Assembly (NCBI RefSeq): GCF_024347495.1
Contig: NZ_AP025490.1
Location: 992,001-1,056,000 of the forward strand
Length of the DNA stretch: 64,000 nt
Source: Vibrio gallaecicus
GTDB lineage: Bacteria > Pseudomonadota > Gammaproteobacteria > Enterobacterales > Vibrionaceae
Reading direction: 5' to 3'
Shown: positions 1 through 8,799 of the stretch, one piece after another
Numbering within the stretch: the stretch's first letter is position 1
Layout: each line of letters begins with the position of its first letter
The notes under the pieces: generated by a model
Databases searched by the model: none
What the model saw: only the letters and a program-made list of their open reading frames with translations
Told to the model about the DNA's origin: nothing
Program-made: the position numbers and the translations under genes

Positions 1-2
1 GA

Positions 3-1145
3 GGTGTAGCAAAACGTATTATTCGCTTTGCCATCGCAATGGTAGGTTGGTTCCGAGGTGGTCTAGCTATGGCTTCGGTTGTGGCATGTATGATGTTCGC
101 AGCGCTTTCAGGATCTTCTCCTGCAACGGTTGTTGCAATCGGTAGTATCGTTATCGCTGGTATGGTGAAAAATGGATACTCAAAAGAGTTTGCAGCAGGG
201 GTTATTTGTAATGCAGGTACGTTAGGTATTTTGATTCCGCCTTCAATCGTAATGGTTGTGTACGCGGCGGCGACAGATGTATCTGTTGGGCGCATGTTCT
301 TAGGCGGTGTGATTCCAGGTCTATTGGCTGGTGTGATGTTGATGATTGCAATCTATATTGCGGCGCGCATTAAAAAAATACCGGCTCAGCCATTTGTTGG
401 CTGGGGAGAAATGTTTTCTGCAGCAAAAGATGCAAGTTGGGGCTTACTGTTAATCGTTATTATTTTGGGCGGTATTTACGGCGGTATTTTCACTCCAACA
501 GAAGCGGCGGCAGTAGCTGCAGTTTATGCGTTCTTTATTGCTAACTTTATTTATAAAGATATGGGTCCATTTGCTGATAAAGCAAACAAGAAGCCAGCAT
601 TGGTTAAAATCTTCCAAACCTTTGTACATAAAGATACAAAAGATACGCTTTATGATGCAGGTAAGCTGACCATAATGCTGCTATTTATCATAGCCAATGC
701 TCTGATTCTTAAGCATGTACTGACGGAAGAACGTATTCCTCAAATGATCACAGAATCTATGCTCTCTGCAGGTTTAGGACCGATAACCTTCTTGATTGTG
801 GTGAACGTTCTTTTGCTAATTGGCGGTCAGTTCATGGAACCATCAGGTCTTCTGATTATTGTGGCTCCGCTTGTATTCCCAATTGCGATTGCACTTGGTA
901 TAGACCCAATTCACCTAGGTATCATGATGGTAGTTAACATGGAGATAGGGATGATAACGCCACCTGTGGGACTTAACCTGTTTGTGACCGCCGGGGTCGC
1001 GAAGATGTCGATGATGAATGTAGTAAAAGCAGCCTTACCTTGGGTAGGCGTCATGTTCTTATTCTTGATTATCGTAACGTATGTACCTTGGGTTTCTACG
1101 TGGTTACCAACAACCTTAATGGGACCGGAAATTATAACGAAATAA
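3..1145 (+). CDS. dctM: TRAP C4-dicarboxylate transporter large permease DctM (5' end cut by window)
   Basis: This is the large membrane subunit of a tripartite ATP-independent periplasmic transporter, which moves C4-dicarboxylates such as succinate across the inner membrane using an ion gradient. The reading frame stays open to the window edge before the first ATG at 39, and the extra residues fit the family, so the gene is truncated by the window. About 380 of the usual 425-450 residues are visible. They are very hydrophobic, with the DctM-type stretch FRGGLAMASV...SGSSPATV and a second half ending in a conserved MGMITPPVGLNLF-like segment (here IGMITPPVGLNLF). Genes for the small permease and the binding protein should lie to the left. 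It converges with dctBD, whose products would control it. The exact substrate is inferred from that neighbourhood. Confidence 0.93.
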   Translation, partial: GVAKRIIRFAIAMVGWFRGGLAMASVVACMMFAALSGSSPATVVAIGSIVIAGMVKNGYSKEFAAGVICNAGTLGILIPPSIVMVVYAAATDVSVGRMFLGGVIPGLLAGVMLMIAIYIAARIKKIPAQPFVGWGEMFSAAKDASWGLLLIVIILGGIYGGIFTPTEAAAVAAVYAFFIANFIYKDMGPFADKANKKPALVKIFQTFVHKDTKDTLYDAGKLTIMLLFIIANALILKHVLTEERIPQMITESMLSAGLGPITFLIVVNVLLLIGGQFMEPSGLLIIVAPLVFPIAIALGIDPIHLGIMMVVNMEIGMITPPVGLNLFVTAGVAKMSMMNVVKAALPWVGVMFLFLIIVTYVPWVSTWLPTTLMGPEIITK

Positions 1146-1221
1146 GCACTTTGATGTGAGGTGTTCGAGGTGACATTATCTAGGTGAAGTAGCGGAAGCT
1201 ATTATTTGGTTAACGACATAA

Positions 1222-1260
1222 AAAAGCCCTGACAAGATTCGTTTCTTGTTGGGGCTTTTT
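1222..1260. terminator. Bidirectional Rho-independent terminator between dctM and dctD
   Basis: A hairpin with arms AAAAGCCCTGACAAG and CTTGTTGGGGCTTTT is flanked by A and T runs on both sides. It can therefore stop transcription from both convergent genes. Confidence 0.8.
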
Positions 1261-1406
1261 ACATGGTCTTAATTGTTTGCTTTCTAATTCAAGGAGGGGC
1301 AACTCACGAGAAATATAAAGCAAGGTTATCATTATGCGTCTAAGGCAGTGACATCTAAATGATGTACTAATCATAGAGCAGATAAGATGAATGAATTGTG
1401 AATTTT

Positions 1407-2756
1407 TTATTCAAGTTCAGTTTTATACTTATCTTTATCTAAACCATATTTTTGCATTTTGTCGTAAAGGGTTTTACGCGCAATATTTAGCTTGTCCATG
1501 GTGTCTTTTATACTGCCGTTACATTCGATCAAGGCGTGTTCTAAAGCTCGCTTTTCAAATTCAGAAACTTGTTCAGTTAGAGATAAATCGGCATTTGTTT
1601 GTGCACATTGATCGCCTAGTTGAGCTATCTTTCCTAACAGTACAAAGCGTTCAGCCGTATTGCGAAGTTCACGAACATTCCCCGGCCAATCGTGAGCGAG
1701 TAAAGTGTGCAGCTCAGTTTTTGGTAACGCAGTTGCCGTTTTCCCATAACGAGCCGCTGCTACTAAGAGGAAGTGATGGAATAGAGCTGGAATATCCTCT
1801 TTTCGACTTCTCAGTGGTGGTAGGTCGAGCGTTACAACATTCAAGCGATAATATAGGTCTTGTCTGAATAAGCCCTCTTCAGCTGCTTGCTTGAGGTCGA
1901 CCTTAGTTGCTGCTATCACTCGAATATCAAGAGGAATGAGTGTATTTGAACCTACTCTTTCAATTAATCGTTCTTGCAATACACGTAATAACTTAATTTG
2001 AGCTTGCATTGGCATCGACTCAATTTCATCTAAAAATAATGTGCCACCTTGAGCAAATTCAAACTTGCCGACTCTTTTGCTATCCGCCCCTGTGAATGCC
2101 CCTTTTTCATGACCATAAAGTTCACTTTCTAGAAGGTTTTCTGGAACTGCACCGCAATTGACTGCTACAAAGTTTTGTTCTCTTCGACTACTTTGTTCGT
2201 GAAGGGAGCGAGCGATAAGTTCTTTGCCTGTGCCTGTTTCACCAAACAATAAAATATCCGCATTGGTATCGGCGATATGAGAAATGGTAGCCCGGAGTTC
2301 TTGAATGCTTGGAGTGTCGCCTATGATCCGCGGACCAAGGGTTTGGCTGGCTTTCAAAGAGCGTTTGAGTGCTTGGTTTTCAATAGTCAATGTGCGTTTT
2401 TCTATTGCTCTTTTGGTAGTATCTAGCAGGCGATCATTTGAAAAAGGCTTCTCAATAAAGTCATAGGCACCGCGGTGTATTGATTCAACTGCCATAGAAA
2501 TATCACCGTGACCAGTAACCATTATAACGGGTAAGTCGGGGTCTTTATTAATAATTGTATTGAGCAAATCATGCCCTGAGATTCCGGGTAAGCAAATGTC
2601 GGTGATGACTACATGCGGCAGCCCATCTGCTTGTATCGCTAATAAAGCGCTTTCCGCATCCGGGAAAAATTGAGCATCAATATCGGCGAGTTCGAAGCTT
2701 TGTTCCACCGCTGCCCTTAAATCGTATTCATCATCAATAAAGTACACATGGCACAT
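1407..2756 (-). CDS. dctD: C4-dicarboxylate sigma-54 response regulator DctD
   Basis: NtrC-family response regulator that would activate sigma-54 promoters of the dicarboxylate transporter when phosphorylated by DctB. A receiver domain occupies residues 1-120, with acidic residues D8/D9, phospho-acceptor D53 in TDICLPG and the conserved K103. The AAA+ domain has Walker A GETGTGKE at 172-179 and the sigma-54 contact loop GAFTGA at 219-224. A Fis-type helix-turn-helix lies near 415-445. Its length, 449 residues, is normal. It starts 11 bp after the dctB stop, so the two form an operon. Confidence 0.95.
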   Translation of the reverse strand: MCHVYFIDDEYDLRAAVEQSFELADIDAQFFPDAESALLAIQADGLPHVVITDICLPGISGHDLLNTIINKDPDLPVIMVTGHGDISMAVESIHRGAYDFIEKPFSNDRLLDTTKRAIEKRTLTIENQALKRSLKASQTLGPRIIGDTPSIQELRATISHIADTNADILLFGETGTGKELIARSLHEQSSRREQNFVAVNCGAVPENLLESELYGHEKGAFTGADSKRVGKFEFAQGGTLFLDEIESMPMQAQIKLLRVLQERLIERVGSNTLIPLDIRVIAATKVDLKQAAEEGLFRQDLYYRLNVVTLDLPPLRSRKEDIPALFHHFLLVAAARYGKTATALPKTELHTLLAHDWPGNVRELRNTAERFVLLGKIAQLGDQCAQTNADLSLTEQVSEFEKRALEHALIECNGSIKDTMDKLNIARKTLYDKMQKYGLDKDKYKTELE

Positions 2757-2767
2757 GCAATTTCCTT

Positions 2768-4609
2768 TTAATTATTCTTTTGGGAGTCACTGGTTTTTTC
2801 ATTGTGCATTTCGCTGCTATCAACATCATCAGGCTTTACTGCTGGGAGTGAAATAGTGAAACGAGCACCACCAAGAGAGCTGTTACATGCTGTTAATTGC
2901 CCGTTCATTGTTTCCACAATTTGCTGAGATAGTGATAATCCTAATCCGAGCCCATTTTTTTTTGTTGTATGAAATGGTTCAAAGAAGGTTGATATTTTAC
3001 TGGCTTCTACTCCCGGACCATTGTCATCAATATGGATAAGTAACTGTTTATCAATCGATATTTCTTGGGAAATTATAATCAGTTTATCATTCTGCTTTTC
3101 CATTGCCTGAATGGCATTCGTTAGTAAGTTGATTAATACTTGCTCCAGTTGAATTGGGTTTGCAAGCAAAGATACGTGAGTATCTAGGGGCGTTTCTTCA
3201 AGTGTGACTCGCTCAGTTTTCAGTTGAGGTTTCATGAGCTCTTTTGCTGAGCTTACAATGGGCTGAAACTGAACGAGGTTTAATTCATTAGTTGACGACT
3301 TTCGAGCAAAGGATTTGAGCTGCTGGCTGATTTTTGCCATGCGGTCTGTTAAGCCTGAAATCCGCGATAAGTTATCATCGACTCGTTCAAATTTTCCTTT
3401 GTCTAAAAATAATCGACCGTTATCCGCGTAGCTACGAATAGCTGCCAAAGGGTTGTTAAGTTCGTGGCTAATACTTGCGGACATTTGCCCTAATACGGCA
3501 AGTTTAGCTGCTTGAATCAGCTCGTCTTGTGTTTGCCTCAAAGCCTGCTCTGTTTTGGCTCTTTGATTGACTTCTGCATGCAATTCAGAGGTTCTTTCTA
3601 AGACTTGGAACTCTAATTTTTGTCTTGCAATCTCTTGTACTTTTTCAATCTGAAGAAGTTTTTGACGACGATGTTCGAGTAGTTGAAAAATGAGAAATAA
3701 AACCGCAAAGACTAGGCTGAGAATGACAAGGTAACCTACGAGATCCCACCAAACTAAATGGGTAGGGGTCAGTACTCTTATTGTCAGTTTTGGTTGCTCC
3801 AGTTGACGAGATGAAACAAAGAATTTGCCCTGAGCAAGCGTACTTTTTGAAGTAAGGATAGAGGCGGTCTTTTCGAGATCGCCTAGCAGGTTCAAGCTTT
3901 CTATTTCAGTATTTAAATACTGCCTACTATCTTTTATGCGTTGTAATACTGGTTGCTCAAGTGGTTGGAGGCTTTTAAATAGCCACTTGGAGTTGCTAGA
4001 CATAAAGATGACCTGATCTTTGTCGTTTGCAACAAAATAGCTTTGTTTTCCTTTCCAGTTTTCTTCAATGGAGGATAAATCCATCTTTACCACAACCACA
4101 CCTACAATTTCAGCCGCATAAGATACAGGGTAAGCATAATAATAACCCCGCTGACCAGATGTAGAACCAAGTGCAAAATACTGACTTTCGTCACCAATAA
4201 TTGCTTCTTTAAAGTAAGGACGAAAAGCAAAATTTCTGCTGACAAAAGAGCGTTCTTTTTGCCAGTTACTTGAAGCTAAAGTTGTACCGTATTTATCAAT
4301 TAAGTAAGTATCTGATGCGTGTATAACGCTATTTACATGTTTGAGGTAGCGGTTAGTTAGCTCTATCTGAGCGGAGTTTTCAGGGGCTAATAAGGCGTCT
4401 ATCAGCTCTTTGTCTTTAGATAATAACTCTGGAATATGGGCGAATCTATCTAATTGGCTGGTGATATGGGCTGAAAAACGGTTAAGTTGAGATTGATGTT
4501 CAGAGAGTAATTGTTGATGGTTGAACTGCCAAACCCAGCGACCACCTAACACACAAAATAAGCCATAAACTATTAATAACAACCCTGAAAAGCGTTGGAT
4601 CCTGGTCAC
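2768..4609 (-). CDS. dctB: C4-dicarboxylate sensor histidine kinase DctB
   Basis: Membrane sensor kinase that detects external C4-dicarboxylates and phosphorylates DctD. Residues 8-28 form the first membrane helix. A periplasmic sensor region of the double-PAS (dCache) kind spans about 30-287 and includes RPYFKEAI...YYYAYPV typical of DctB. A second helix lies at 288-312, followed by a coiled linker. The DHp domain has phospho-acceptor H382 in SISHELNNPLAAIRS, and the ATPase domain has DNGPGV and GLGLGLSL. Its length, 613 residues, fits the family. It is the first gene of the dctBD operon, and the AT-rich region to the right should hold its promoter. Confidence 0.94.
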   Translation of the reverse strand: MTRIQRFSGLLLIVYGLFCVLGGRWVWQFNHQQLLSEHQSQLNRFSAHITSQLDRFAHIPELLSKDKELIDALLAPENSAQIELTNRYLKHVNSVIHASDTYLIDKYGTTLASSNWQKERSFVSRNFAFRPYFKEAIIGDESQYFALGSTSGQRGYYYAYPVSYAAEIVGVVVVKMDLSSIEENWKGKQSYFVANDKDQVIFMSSNSKWLFKSLQPLEQPVLQRIKDSRQYLNTEIESLNLLGDLEKTASILTSKSTLAQGKFFVSSRQLEQPKLTIRVLTPTHLVWWDLVGYLVILSLVFAVLFLIFQLLEHRRQKLLQIEKVQEIARQKLEFQVLERTSELHAEVNQRAKTEQALRQTQDELIQAAKLAVLGQMSASISHELNNPLAAIRSYADNGRLFLDKGKFERVDDNLSRISGLTDRMAKISQQLKSFARKSSTNELNLVQFQPIVSSAKELMKPQLKTERVTLEETPLDTHVSLLANPIQLEQVLINLLTNAIQAMEKQNDKLIIISQEISIDKQLLIHIDDNGPGVEASKISTFFEPFHTTKKNGLGLGLSLSQQIVETMNGQLTACNSSLGGARFTISLPAVKPDDVDSSEMHNEKTSDSQKNN

Positions 4610-5274
4610 TACATACTCCGTGTTTATTTATGATTCTCGTTTTGCCAACCGTTGATATTGTGATCTTCGTTTACTTGTCGTGATTAACTTTAAAGGTTGA
4701 ATCTATGTGTATTTTTCATTGGCAACTTATAAAACCGCAAGAGATGGGAAAATATAGGTTAAGGGGTTGTAACGAGGATTGTTGAAAAAGTTATCGACTC
4801 TGAGGGGTAAAACAAGAGCAAGATCTCTTTTTAAGATTTTTGAGGAAAAAAGGTCTCGATTACCTTGAAAAAGTCGCTATTGTCCCCATTTCTAAGGTGC
4901 TTTGTGGTGTTTTGATTACTTTTATACCACTTAGAACGAGAATTAAGAGCATTCATTGCCTAGCAGAAGGGTTCGGCTCGACAGCGTGATAACAGATCGC
5001 TAGAATGTCGCGTCTAAATTTCTGTCCTGAGGCTAATCGGAGATACCTTTAATTACTCTATCGACAATGAATTTTGTTGAGTGGTAATCTCGAAAGATAT
5101 CACTGATTAGTCTGGTACGAGATTGATATTCAATCTTAGTATCAATGCTCGATTTTAAATTAAGTGTTCGGATAGAGCACTACACAAGAATGCAGCCAAC
5201 AACGCCCGCTTTTTAGAAAGCTAAGTTACGGCTCATATGCTCAGATAACCTGAGCCAGTTTTGAGGTTTATATA
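4610..5274. other. 665-bp divergent intergenic region, dctB / tig
   Basis: No convincing protein gene is present. The region must hold the dctBD promoter (minus strand) and the tig promoter (plus strand). It contains a consensus sigma-32-type promoter at 4864-4891 and, nearer tig, several short inverted repeats: GATTGA/TCAATC around 5121-5136 and GGCTCA/TGAGCC at 5230-5256. These suggest a structured 5' leader for tig. Confidence 0.6.
4864..4891 (+). promoter_or_regulatory. Consensus sigma-32 (heat shock) promoter upstream of tig
   Basis: CTTGAAA, a 13-bp spacer, then CCCCATTT: an essentially exact match to the RpoH promoter consensus. It points toward tig but lies about 385 bp before its start codon, implying a long untranslated leader. 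No heat-shock gene is visible in between. Confidence 0.65.
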
Positions 5275-6573
5275 ATGCAAGTTACTGTTGAAACGCTAGA
5301 AGGCCTAGAGCGCCGTCTTAATATTACTGTTCCTGCTGCTAACATCGAAGATGCAGTTACAGCTGAACTACGCAACATCGCGAAAAACCGTCGTTTCGAT
5401 GGTTTCCGTAAAGGCAAAGTGCCAATGAAGATGGTTGCTAAAATGTACGGCAAAGCAGTACGTCAAGACGTGATGGGCGAAGTAATGCAACGTCACTTCA
5501 TCGAAGCAATCGTTAAAGAAAAGATCAACCCAGCTGGCGCACCAACATTTGCACCTGTTGCAAACAACGAAGGTGAAGACCTAGTATTCAACGCAACTTT
5601 TGAAATCTACCCAGAAGTTGAGCTAAAAGGCCTAGAAAACATCACTGTTGAAAAACCAGCAGTAGAAGTTAACGAAGCTGACGTTGAAGAGATGATCGAA
5701 ACTCTACGTAAGCAACAAGCAACCTGGACTGAAGTTGAAGCTGCTGCTGACGCTGGTTCTCGTGCAACTATCGATTTCATCGGCTCTATCGACGGCGAAG
5801 AATTCGAAGGTGGTAAAGCTGAGAACTTCCCACTAGAAATGGGTGCTGGCCGTATGATTCCTGGTTTTGAAGACGGTATCGTTGGCAAAACTGCAGGTAT
5901 GGAATTCGAAATCGAAGTAAACTTCCCAGAAGATTACCACGCTGAAAACCTAAAAGGTAAAGCAGCTAAGTTCACAATCAAACTGAACAAAGTTGAGTCT
6001 CGTGAGCTTCCAGAACTAAACGAAGAATTCGTTGCTAAGTTCGGCGCAACTAACGGCGTTGAAGGTCTTAAAGCTGAAGTTCGTAAGAATATGGAACGTG
6101 AGCTTAAGCAAGCAGTTAAAAACCGCATCAAAGAGCAAGCTCTTGACGGTCTAGTCAACGAAAACAACATCGATGTACCTTCTGCACTAGTTGACCAAGA
6201 AATTGGTGTTCTACGTCAGCAAGCTGCACAACGTTTCGGTGGCAACACTGAAGCTGCTGACCAACTTCCACGTGAGCTGTTCGAAGAGCAAGCTAAACGT
6301 CGCGTAGTTGTAGGTCTTCTTCTTGGTGAAGTAATCAAGTCTGAAGAGCTAAAAGCTGACGATGAGAAAGTTAAAGCTATCATCGAAGAAATGGCTACAG
6401 CATACGAAGATCCAACAGAAGTTATTGCTTACTACGAGCAAAACGAGCAAATGATGAACAACATGCGCAACGTTGCTCTAGAAGAGCAAGCTATTGATGC
6501 AATCATCGCTAAAGCTCAAGTTTCTGATAAAGAAGTTAGCTTCAACGAGCTAATGAATCAGCAACCTGCTTAA
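5275..6573 (+). CDS. tig: Trigger factor, ribosome-bound chaperone and prolyl isomerase
   Basis: Ribosome-associated chaperone that binds nascent chains at the exit tunnel. The N-terminal ribosome-binding domain carries the signature GFRKGKVP at residues 43-50. An FKBP-type peptidyl-prolyl isomerase domain spans about 150-245, and the rest is the helical chaperone domain. The length, 432 residues, equals that of E. coli (432). The ATG at 5275 follows TGAGG 8 nt upstream. It is followed by clpP, clpX and lon in the order usual for gammaproteobacteria. Confidence 0.97.
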   Translation: MQVTVETLEGLERRLNITVPAANIEDAVTAELRNIAKNRRFDGFRKGKVPMKMVAKMYGKAVRQDVMGEVMQRHFIEAIVKEKINPAGAPTFAPVANNEGEDLVFNATFEIYPEVELKGLENITVEKPAVEVNEADVEEMIETLRKQQATWTEVEAAADAGSRATIDFIGSIDGEEFEGGKAENFPLEMGAGRMIPGFEDGIVGKTAGMEFEIEVNFPEDYHAENLKGKAAKFTIKLNKVESRELPELNEEFVAKFGATNGVEGLKAEVRKNMERELKQAVKNRIKEQALDGLVNENNIDVPSALVDQEIGVLRQQAAQRFGGNTEAADQLPRELFEEQAKRRVVVGLLLGEVIKSEELKADDEKVKAIIEEMATAYEDPTEVIAYYEQNEQMMNNMRNVALEEQAIDAIIAKAQVSDKEVSFNELMNQQPA

Positions 6574-6626
6574 TATAGTAATATCTGATGTAGAAGGTTG
6601 ACGTACTGTCGATAATTCTGCTAACA

Positions 6627-6662
6627 ATGGTCCGTATGATTTATCATTCGGGCCATTTATTT
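6627..6662 (+). terminator. Possible terminator after tig
   Basis: Arms ATGGTCCG and CGGGCCAT (one G-U pair) enclose a 14-nt loop and are followed by TTATTTTA. The hairpin sits just before the clpP ribosome-binding site, so it may only attenuate transcription into clpP. Confidence 0.45.
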
Positions 6663-6677
6663 TAGGGACATAAGAAT

Positions 6678-7304
6678 ATGAGCTACCAAGAAAAAAATAC
6701 AATGCCATCTATTATGGACGCACTAGTTCCAATGGTGGTTGAACAAACTTCCCGTGGTGAACGTTCTTACGATATTTATTCTCGTCTATTAAAAGAACGA
6801 ATCATTTTCTTAACAGGTCAAGTGGAAGACCACATGGCAAACCTTGTCGTGGCTCAACTGCTTTTCTTGGAATCAGAAAATCCAGATAAAGACATCTACC
6901 TATACATCAACTCTCCGGGCGGTAGCGTAACTGCGGGTATGTCAATTTACGACACAATGCAGTTCATTATGCCGAACGTAAGTACAGTATGTATGGGACA
7001 AGCATGTTCTATGGGTGCTTTCTTACTTGCAGGTGGTACACCAGGTAAGCGTCATGTGCTTCCTAATTCACGTGTAATGATTCATCAGCCTCTTGGCGGC
7101 TTCCAAGGTCAAGCGTCTGATATTCAAATCCACGCGCAAGAAATTTTAACGATCAAGAAAAAGTTGAACAAGCTATTGGCAGAGCATACTGGTCAGCCTC
7201 TAGAAGTTGTTGAGCAAGATACCGATCGTGATAACTTTATGTCTGCTGATCAAGCAGTAGAATACGGTTTAGTGGATTCAGTTCTTAACCACCGCGGTCA
7301 GTAA
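6678..7304 (+). CDS. clpP: ATP-dependent Clp protease proteolytic subunit ClpP
   Basis: Serine protease subunit that forms a double heptamer and degrades proteins unfolded by ClpX or ClpA in the cytoplasm. The catalytic triad is Ser111 (in GQACSMGAF), His136 (in MIHQPLGG) and Asp185, at the same numbers as in the E. coli precursor. The length of 208 residues includes a short propeptide. It lies 83 bp before clpX, which encodes its partner unfoldase. Confidence 0.98.
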   Translation: MSYQEKNTMPSIMDALVPMVVEQTSRGERSYDIYSRLLKERIIFLTGQVEDHMANLVVAQLLFLESENPDKDIYLYINSPGGSVTAGMSIYDTMQFIMPNVSTVCMGQACSMGAFLLAGGTPGKRHVLPNSRVMIHQPLGGFQGQASDIQIHAQEILTIKKKLNKLLAEHTGQPLEVVEQDTDRDNFMSADQAVEYGLVDSVLNHRGQ

Positions 7305-7387
7305 TTGCATAGCGCAATTGTTAACGCAAATTAGTTAAAATTGATATACACTCAAATCATAGTGAGTAAAGGCTAAGAGGTTAGCGA

Positions 7388-8668
7388 ATGACAGATAAAA
7401 GCAAAGAGGGTAGTAGTGGTAAACTGCTTTACTGCTCTTTCTGTGGCAAAAGCCAGCACGAAGTTCGTAAGTTAATCGCAGGTCCTTCTGTTTACATTTG
7501 TGACGAATGTGTCGATTTATGTAATGACATTATTCGTGAAGAAATCAAAGATGTTCTTCCTAAGAAAGAGTCTGAAGCGTTACCAACGCCACGTCAGATT
7601 CGTGAGCACCTTGATGACTATGTAATTGGTCAAGAATACGCGAAAAAAGTGCTAGCAGTAGCGGTATATAATCACTACAAGCGTTTACGTAATGGCGATA
7701 CGACGGCTGAAGGCGTAGAGCTTGGTAAGAGTAATATTCTGCTTATCGGTCCAACCGGTAGTGGTAAAACATTACTTGCAGAAACGCTTGCTCGTTTCCT
7801 AGATGTACCATTCACAATGGCTGATGCAACTACACTAACCGAAGCGGGTTATGTAGGTGAAGATGTAGAAAACATCATTCAAAAGCTGCTTCAAAAGTGT
7901 GATTACGACGTAGCAAAAGCAGAGCGCGGTATTGTTTACATCGATGAAATCGACAAAATTTCTCGTAAAGCTGAAAACCCATCGATTACACGTGATGTGT
8001 CTGGTGAAGGTGTACAGCAAGCATTACTTAAGCTTGTTGAAGGTACTATTGCTTCAGTCCCACCACAAGGTGGTCGTAAGCACCCACAACAAGAGTTCTT
8101 ACAGGTTGATACATCTAAGATCTTATTTATCTGTGGTGGAGCATTCTCCGGCCTAGATAAGGTGATTGAGCAACGTGTAGAAAAAGGTTCAAGCATTGGT
8201 TTTGGTGCAGAAGTACGCTCAAAAGATGAAGAGAAGACTGTGGGTGAACTATTCACTCAAGTTGAACCTGAAGATTTGGTGAAGTACGGTCTAATTCCTG
8301 AATTCATTGGTCGTCTACCTGTAACAACCACACTGACTGAGCTTGATGAAGAAGCTTTAGTTCAAATTCTTTGCGAGCCGAAGAATGCACTTACTAAGCA
8401 GTATGCGGCATTATTTGATCTAGAAGATACAGAATTGGAATTCCGTGATGATGCTTTACGCGCTATTGCTAAAAAAGCAATGGATCGTAAAACTGGTGCA
8501 CGTGGTCTACGTTCAATTCTTGAAGGTGTGTTGCTGGAAACTATGTATGAGCTGCCATCTTCCACAGATGTGAGTAAAGTTGTGATTGATGAATCTGTAA
8601 TCAACGGTGAATCTGAACCGTTATTGATTTACAGTAATTCTGACAATCAAGCTGCTGGTGCAGAGTAA
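7388..8668 (+). CDS. clpX: ATP-dependent Clp protease ATP-binding subunit ClpX
   Basis: Hexameric AAA+ unfoldase that recognises tagged substrates and feeds them to ClpP. The N-terminal zinc-binding domain uses Cys16, Cys19, Cys38 and Cys41. Walker A is GPTGSGKT at 121-128, pore loop GYVG at about 154-157, Walker B IVYIDEID at 182-189 and the RKH loop at about 230-232. Its length of 426 residues matches the family (424 in E. coli). It is terminated by a strong hairpin before lon. Confidence 0.98.
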   Translation: MTDKSKEGSSGKLLYCSFCGKSQHEVRKLIAGPSVYICDECVDLCNDIIREEIKDVLPKKESEALPTPRQIREHLDDYVIGQEYAKKVLAVAVYNHYKRLRNGDTTAEGVELGKSNILLIGPTGSGKTLLAETLARFLDVPFTMADATTLTEAGYVGEDVENIIQKLLQKCDYDVAKAERGIVYIDEIDKISRKAENPSITRDVSGEGVQQALLKLVEGTIASVPPQGGRKHPQQEFLQVDTSKILFICGGAFSGLDKVIEQRVEKGSSIGFGAEVRSKDEEKTVGELFTQVEPEDLVKYGLIPEFIGRLPVTTTLTELDEEALVQILCEPKNALTKQYAALFDLEDTELEFRDDALRAIAKKAMDRKTGARGLRSILEGVLLETMYELPSSTDVSKVVIDESVINGESEPLLIYSNSDNQAAGAE

Positions 8669-8694
8669 CCATTTTGATACGGAACGCTTAAATT

Positions 8695-8728
8695 AAAAAA
8701 GGAGGTAAGCAATTACCTCCTTTTTTTT
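8695..8728 (+). terminator. Rho-independent terminator after clpX
   Basis: The perfect 8-bp stem GGAGGTAA/TTACCTCC with a GCAA tetraloop is followed by eight T residues and preceded by an A run. Confidence 0.92.
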
Positions 8729-8736
8729 ATTCTTTC

Positions 8737-8764
8737 ATTGAATCCAGTCATTTAAGCCCCATAT
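8737..8764 (+). promoter_or_regulatory. Sigma-32 promoter of lon
   Basis: ATTGAAT, a 13-bp spacer, then CCCCATAT matches the RpoH consensus (CTTGAAA-N11-16-CCCCATNT). It lies just after the clpX terminator and about 35 bp before the lon start. Heat-shock control of lon is established in E. coli. Confidence 0.8.
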
Positions 8765-8799
8765 ACTGCTTTATAAGTTAAAGCGGAAGAGAGAAAAAT

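Noticed and set aside
1391..1867. Open frame of 158 codons on the plus strand
   Set aside because: It lies antisense inside dctD, whose product has all expected motifs, and its translation resembles nothing known.
4640..4690. A CRP site upstream of dctB (TGTGATCTTCGTTTAC)
   Set aside because: Only the left half-site matches; the right half is too different to call.
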